From JBGQMW01 sp963769845 (lineage in GTDB: Archaea; Thermoproteota; Bathyarchaeia; Bathyarchaeales; Bathycorpusculaceae), in assembly GCA_963769845.1 (NCBI GenBank), contig CAVYNL010000018.1:46252-110251 (forward strand): a stretch of DNA of 64,000 nt, read 5' to 3'. The notes beneath the pieces are model-generated. The model searched no databases. It had not been told where the DNA came from and saw only the letters and a list, made by a program, of their open reading frames with translations. This document shows positions 61,023-64,000 of this stretch, piece by piece (the first letter of the stretch is position 1; every line of letters begins with the position of its first letter). The position numbers and the translations under genes are program-made.

Positions 61023-61922
61023 TCACTCTTTGTTCAGTGCTTTTACAAGCACGAGCAGCAGATTCTGCGCCACAAGATTTGCTATTAGCGGAGGTAAAAC
61101 ATCTGGACCAAAGGCTGTTAGGCCCAGAACCAGAGAAAGGGCCGCATTCTTCACAATCGTTGCAATCTCGATCGATATGGTTTTCTGATGTCCAAACCGT
61201 CTCATCAGAAAGTGGGTCATCACAAAGGCTGAGGCAAGCAGTGCAAAGATGAAAACGTTCAGCCAGACGAAGTCAGGAAGGTTGTTCAATGCATAGTTGG
61301 CGCCAGGCGCGGTTGATCCCCAGACCAAGAGAGCCAGAATACCAAGCTCTAATCTTGAACTATACTTGTTCAGCCCGGTCCAATCAACATGAATGGCTCT
61401 TCTCAGCAAGAATGATGCTGCCATGGGAATAAGAACTATTTCAGCCAGATTCAACATCAGGCCTGCAATGTCAACGTTGACGGTGGTTCCAACTGCGATC
61501 AACATTGTCACCGGTATGGTGACTATCGAAATCAGGTTCGTGAATACGCTTATCACGATGGCCGTGGCTACATCGCCTTTGAACACCTTCGCCCAAAAAG
61601 TTGTTGCAATCGCGGATGGACAGCAGAAAGCAAGCACGGTTCCAGCATAGACTATCGGTAAAAAGAAGATCCTGCTGATAAGCGACAGTGAAGGCATCAA
61701 GACAAAAATCGTGAACAACCCGATCCCTATTACGCGATAATCGCTGATTGAACGTGAAATCTGTCTTGGCTCGATGCTCAATGTCAGGGAAAACATCAAA
61801 ATCACTAGTAAGACCGTCAGGTAAGGTTTCCACAACAGTCCGACCTGGGGGAGCACAAAACCCAAGACTATGCTCAGGACAATGACCAGCAGCGTCAAAT
61901 ACTTACTGATAATGGTGCTCAT
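61023..61922 (-). CDS. BASS-family (bile acid:Na+ symporter/ACR3-like) transporter
   Basis: 299 residues with 9-10 membrane helices. Family landmarks: MFSLTLSIEPRQISRSISDY after helix 2, AGTVLAFCCPSAIATTFWAK (the P-S-A crossover region), and IEIATIVKNAALSLVLGLTA near the end. The group transports organic anions with sodium, or arsenite. The substrate cannot be chosen from sequence; no ars genes nearby. Confidence 0.85.
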   Translation of the reverse strand: MSTIISKYLTLLVIVLSIVLGFVLPQVGLLWKPYLTVLLVILMFSLTLSIEPRQISRSISDYRVIGIGLFTIFVLMPSLSLISRIFFLPIVYAGTVLAFCCPSAIATTFWAKVFKGDVATAIVISVFTNLISIVTIPVTMLIAVGTTVNVDIAGLMLNLAEIVLIPMAASFLLRRAIHVDWTGLNKYSSRLELGILALLVWGSTAPGANYALNNLPDFVWLNVFIFALLASAFVMTHFLMRRFGHQKTISIEIATIVKNAALSLVLGLTAFGPDVLPPLIANLVAQNLLLVLVKALNKE

Positions 61923-62090
61923 GTAAGATTCCCAAGCTAATCTCTTTTTCAGTCACGAATGTGATTCTTCCAAGATACTAATAATGGCCAACATAAACCA
62001 TTTTTGGGTTAGAAACTGGTCAAAAACACCCTACGCGCGCGCTTTGTTAATTTCATTGGGTTTGGATCGAGATCGATCGATGGGATTCTA

Positions 62091-62273
62091 ATGGTAAAGT
62101 GCCCTGTCTGCAAGAAGGAGCTCTACACGCAAAGGAAAGAAGGGATGTATGGACATTTCAAGGTGCGAGTGCGCGCGAAATTATGCCGGACTGCTCGTGC
62201 TATTCGCTCTCCCTCTCTCTTCTTTGCATCATCCTTCGCATCATTCCTCTACCCATTTGAGGCATTTCCTTAA
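62091..62273 (+). pseudogene. Zinc-finger N-terminus, broken at a GCGCGC motif
   Basis: MVKCPVCKKELYTQRKEGMY followed by GHFKV is a convincing start of a small zinc-finger protein (CPVC, with His), but from the GCGCGCGA at about 62171 on, the frame becomes low-complexity. Interpreted as the first 25 codons of a gene truncated at the motif, with the reverse-strand small gene occupying the rest. Confidence 0.4.
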
Positions 62274-62358
62274 TGCCCTCTTTCATGATTTCCATCAGAG
62301 CCTCATTTAACTCGATTTCCAAGGTGATCTTCACGTGCCCCTTCTTCTCATCAACCAT
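62200..62358 (-). CDS. Small Met/Arg/Glu-rich protein (52 aa), overlaps upstream gene
   Basis: ATG shares its last base region with the TGA of the 88-residue gene (TGATG). Sequence MVDEKKGHVKITLEIELNEA, then LMEIMKEGIKEMPQMGRGMM and a charged tail. A beta strand followed by a long amphipathic helix, ribbon-helix-helix-like in pattern (VKITLEIELNEALMEIMKEG). The coupling with its neighbour suggests a two-gene operon, possibly interacting proteins. Confidence 0.6.
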   Translation of the reverse strand: MVDEKKGHVKITLEIELNEALMEIMKEGIKEMPQMGRGMMRRMMQRRERESE

Positions 62359-62624
62359 CACATCACCTCCTCAGCTTTATTGAGTATTCGAGCCAACGTC
62401 ACCCTCAACATTCGGTTGGCCTGTTTCTGCGTCAAATCCAAATCAACTTCAACTCTGTAATGGAACTTGCCGATTCTTCGTATTTTTGTCTTGGACCCTG
62501 CAATCAACCCTTCTCTTTCCCACTCACCGAGTCTTCTTCGAAGCAGGAAAGAGATGAAACGAGGTGAAATCGGCTCGAAGAACAAGGCGAACCTAGCAAG
62601 AAGGTAAGAGATGCTCGCAGACAA
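62358..62624 (-). CDS. Hypothetical protein (88 aa), translationally coupled to the next small gene
   Basis: MSASISYLLARFALFFEPIS, then PRFISFLLRRRLGEWEREGL, KTKIRRIGKFHYRVEVDLDL and a helix QKQANRMLRVTLARILNKAE. The first 35 residues may be a membrane-bordering helix or a small DNA-binding fold. No family. The stop overlaps the start of the 52-residue gene. Confidence 0.55.
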   Translation of the reverse strand: MSASISYLLARFALFFEPISPRFISFLLRRRLGEWEREGLIAGSKTKIRRIGKFHYRVEVDLDLTQKQANRMLRVTLARILNKAEEVM

Positions 62625-62737
62625 TTCACATCATGGTCCAATACTAGTGACTAGTCAGCAGAACCCGTTATATAGTTAGCGTGCGCTGGACACAATTGTG
62701 TGATGACTTCACGGCTGTTTGAAGTGGCGCGCGCCAA

Positions 62738-63985
62738 CTAACGCATGAAAGTCAGCAAGGCTCCTGTGACTATTGGGAGTACAAGGTTATCGTTTATCGG
62801 CAATGGCAGACTTTCGATTAACATGGCTACGGCTGCGCCTGATGCTGCCATGAACGGGTTCACGAAGAATGCGGCGGCCGAGGAGGCGAAAACGAAACCG
62901 ATGAGTGAACCCTCCAGTGTTTTTCCTTTGTTAAACGGGAGTGTTCTCTTTCCAAACATTTTTCCGAAGAGTGAAGCCGTGCTGTCTCCAAGTGCGAATA
63001 TGACGATGGCAGCGTTGCTTGCGGGACGTGGAAAGAGGAGTAGAGTAAGCAGTATTCCGAAAGCAAAGAAGAGGGGCGCGGCGCGGAATTCATAGAGTTC
63101 TTCTGGTGTTGTGGCGTGGCGAGTTATTGACGAGATCACTGGCAAGCTGCTTTTCTCCATGATTGTCAACTCGGAGATAACGTAGAAGGCGGTTACAAAC
63201 AGAATGAAGTAAGCAGTGGTGTAGATGCCTATCAGGCTCGAAAGAACAGGTATGGCGATGCCGGACGCGTGTATGATCTCTCGTAGAACATCATTCTTAG
63301 ATGGCGGTCTTCGGGTTTTCGGCTGGCCCTGAATTATGGAAAGGATTTCGAGTGGATATCCAGTCACTACATAGTCCGCTTTCATACGGATTATGAAATC
63401 AGGGTTATAGCCTATCTTGAGCATTTTTGGAAGCATTATTGGAGCGTTATTACGGTCGTCTGCAACCACAATGCAGTCTTTTGGCGTCAATCCCTCGGTT
63501 TCCAAGATCCTTCTCAGAATCGCAAGCTTTCCATCATGTTCAATAGTGTCTCCCCATATCTCTCCCGTCACAACGGCGTCTTTTATCTCCAACTCAAAAC
63601 CGAAAGCATAATCAGCGCCAAGCGTTGACGCCAAATCCCGAACGACAAGAGTTGGCAACCCAGAGCTTATCAACGCGGTCTTCCAGCCTGTGCTGCTCAG
63701 CTTTTCAAAAACCTCTCTCACACCAGGCAACAACGGAACCTGTCTGAAAATCTCAAGAAACTCATCGACTGGGAAACCTTTGAAAACCCTGAACACATGC
63801 TTCATCGCGGATTTCAGTGAGATCAGACCCAGCTCGTAGAACACTCCGAACAAAACTATTCGCGCAAACTGGGAAAAGCCAAGTTTCCTACCTACCTCAA
63901 AGAGCAGATAGCGCCTTTTAGGAATCAGCACACCTTCAACATCGAATACTGCAAGTCTGCGCCTTTCCATCTTTAACAAGTCCAA
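62738..63985 (-). CDS. HAD phosphatase fused to a dolichol/phytol kinase-like membrane domain
   Basis: 415 residues. Residues about 10-225: HAD-IB phosphatase of the SerB kind, with motif I RRLAVFDVEGVLIPKRR (DxE variant in place of DxD), motif II KTALISSGLPTLV, and motif III/IV GKLAILRRILETEGLTPKDC, IVVADDRNNAPIM. Residues about 235-415: six to seven membrane helices and the SEC59/VTE5-type kinase signature FALGDSTASLFGKMFGKRTL, FNKGKTLEGSLIGF. A CTP-dependent prenol kinase and a phosphatase in one chain suggests control of a polyprenol or geranylgeranyl phosphate pool in archaeal lipid synthesis. Confidence 0.85.
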   Translation of the reverse strand: MDLLKMERRRLAVFDVEGVLIPKRRYLLFEVGRKLGFSQFARIVLFGVFYELGLISLKSAMKHVFRVFKGFPVDEFLEIFRQVPLLPGVREVFEKLSSTGWKTALISSGLPTLVVRDLASTLGADYAFGFELEIKDAVVTGEIWGDTIEHDGKLAILRRILETEGLTPKDCIVVADDRNNAPIMLPKMLKIGYNPDFIIRMKADYVVTGYPLEILSIIQGQPKTRRPPSKNDVLREIIHASGIAIPVLSSLIGIYTTAYFILFVTAFYVISELTIMEKSSLPVISSITRHATTPEELYEFRAAPLFFAFGILLTLLLFPRPASNAAIVIFALGDSTASLFGKMFGKRTLPFNKGKTLEGSLIGFVFASSAAAFFVNPFMAASGAAVAMLIESLPLPINDNLVLPIVTGALLTFMR

Positions 63986-64000
63986 TCCATTTCAGCGCGC

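Noticed and set aside
1..64000. GCGCGC sites as CRISPR repeats
   Set aside because: Too short, irregularly spaced, no uniform spacers, no cas genes.

Overview
The window is archaeal chromosomal DNA. The left 8 kb holds the conserved archaeal exosome superoperon, read leftward: proteasome alpha, SBDS, Rrp4, Rrp41, Rrp42, L37Ae and Pcc1, followed after an insertion by prefoldin beta, a DUF3194 protein and a DHH phosphoesterase. TATA boxes about 25 bases before start codons, many apparently leaderless genes, Lrp/AsnC, TrmB and MEDS regulators, and receiver/PAS/kinase proteins fit an uncultured TACK-type archaeon, probably Bathyarchaeia-like. The lineage is inferred from gene content; no rRNA gene is present.

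Layout. 1-8.3 kb: superoperon, interrupted at 1.3-3.7 kb by a TrmB regulator, a secreted protein and a VOC protein. 8.4-10.5 kb: a Type II restriction-modification pair, a methyltransferase with a DCD/EVE-like N-terminal domain followed by a BsaWI-like nuclease. 10.6-18.8 kb: APC permease, DUF362, methyltransferase, nitroreductase, Moco-domain, HIT-like and membrane proteins. 19-28.3 kb: a frameshifted receiver-PAS-histidine kinase, DUF5752, tandem UspA, zinc ribbon proteins, a broken Lrp regulator and wHTH proteins. 28.4-36.2 kb: a probable degraded integrative element with an integrase remnant at one end and a tRNA 3' end at the other. It carries three tandem surface-protein paralogs, a GNAT, a MEDS regulator, DUF4760, NERD and 2H-phosphoesterase-like proteins, several driven by one repeated promoter sequence. 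36.2-62.3 kb: beta-helix and dockerin/cohesin surface proteins, D-aminopeptidase, S53 peptidase, Lrp proteins, a sensor kinase, PH-like proteins, PIG-L deacetylase, transglutaminase and a BASS transporter, mixed with gene remnants. 62.4-64 kb: an overlapping small-gene pair and a HAD phosphatase-polyprenol kinase fusion.

The most unusual signal is a palindrome, core AGCGCGCGCT, at about 55-60 places by hand count. Most are intergenic; several come in pairs bounding short spacers, and three spacers (18.8, 22.9 and 59.2 kb) share TTGTTACA-type motifs and look like copies of one 84-121 bp element. Other unexplained structure includes two long inverted-repeat RNA candidates (23.8 and 57.5 kb), three orphan dockerin fragments, and frameshifts in four otherwise well-preserved genes, which may be assembly errors or decay.
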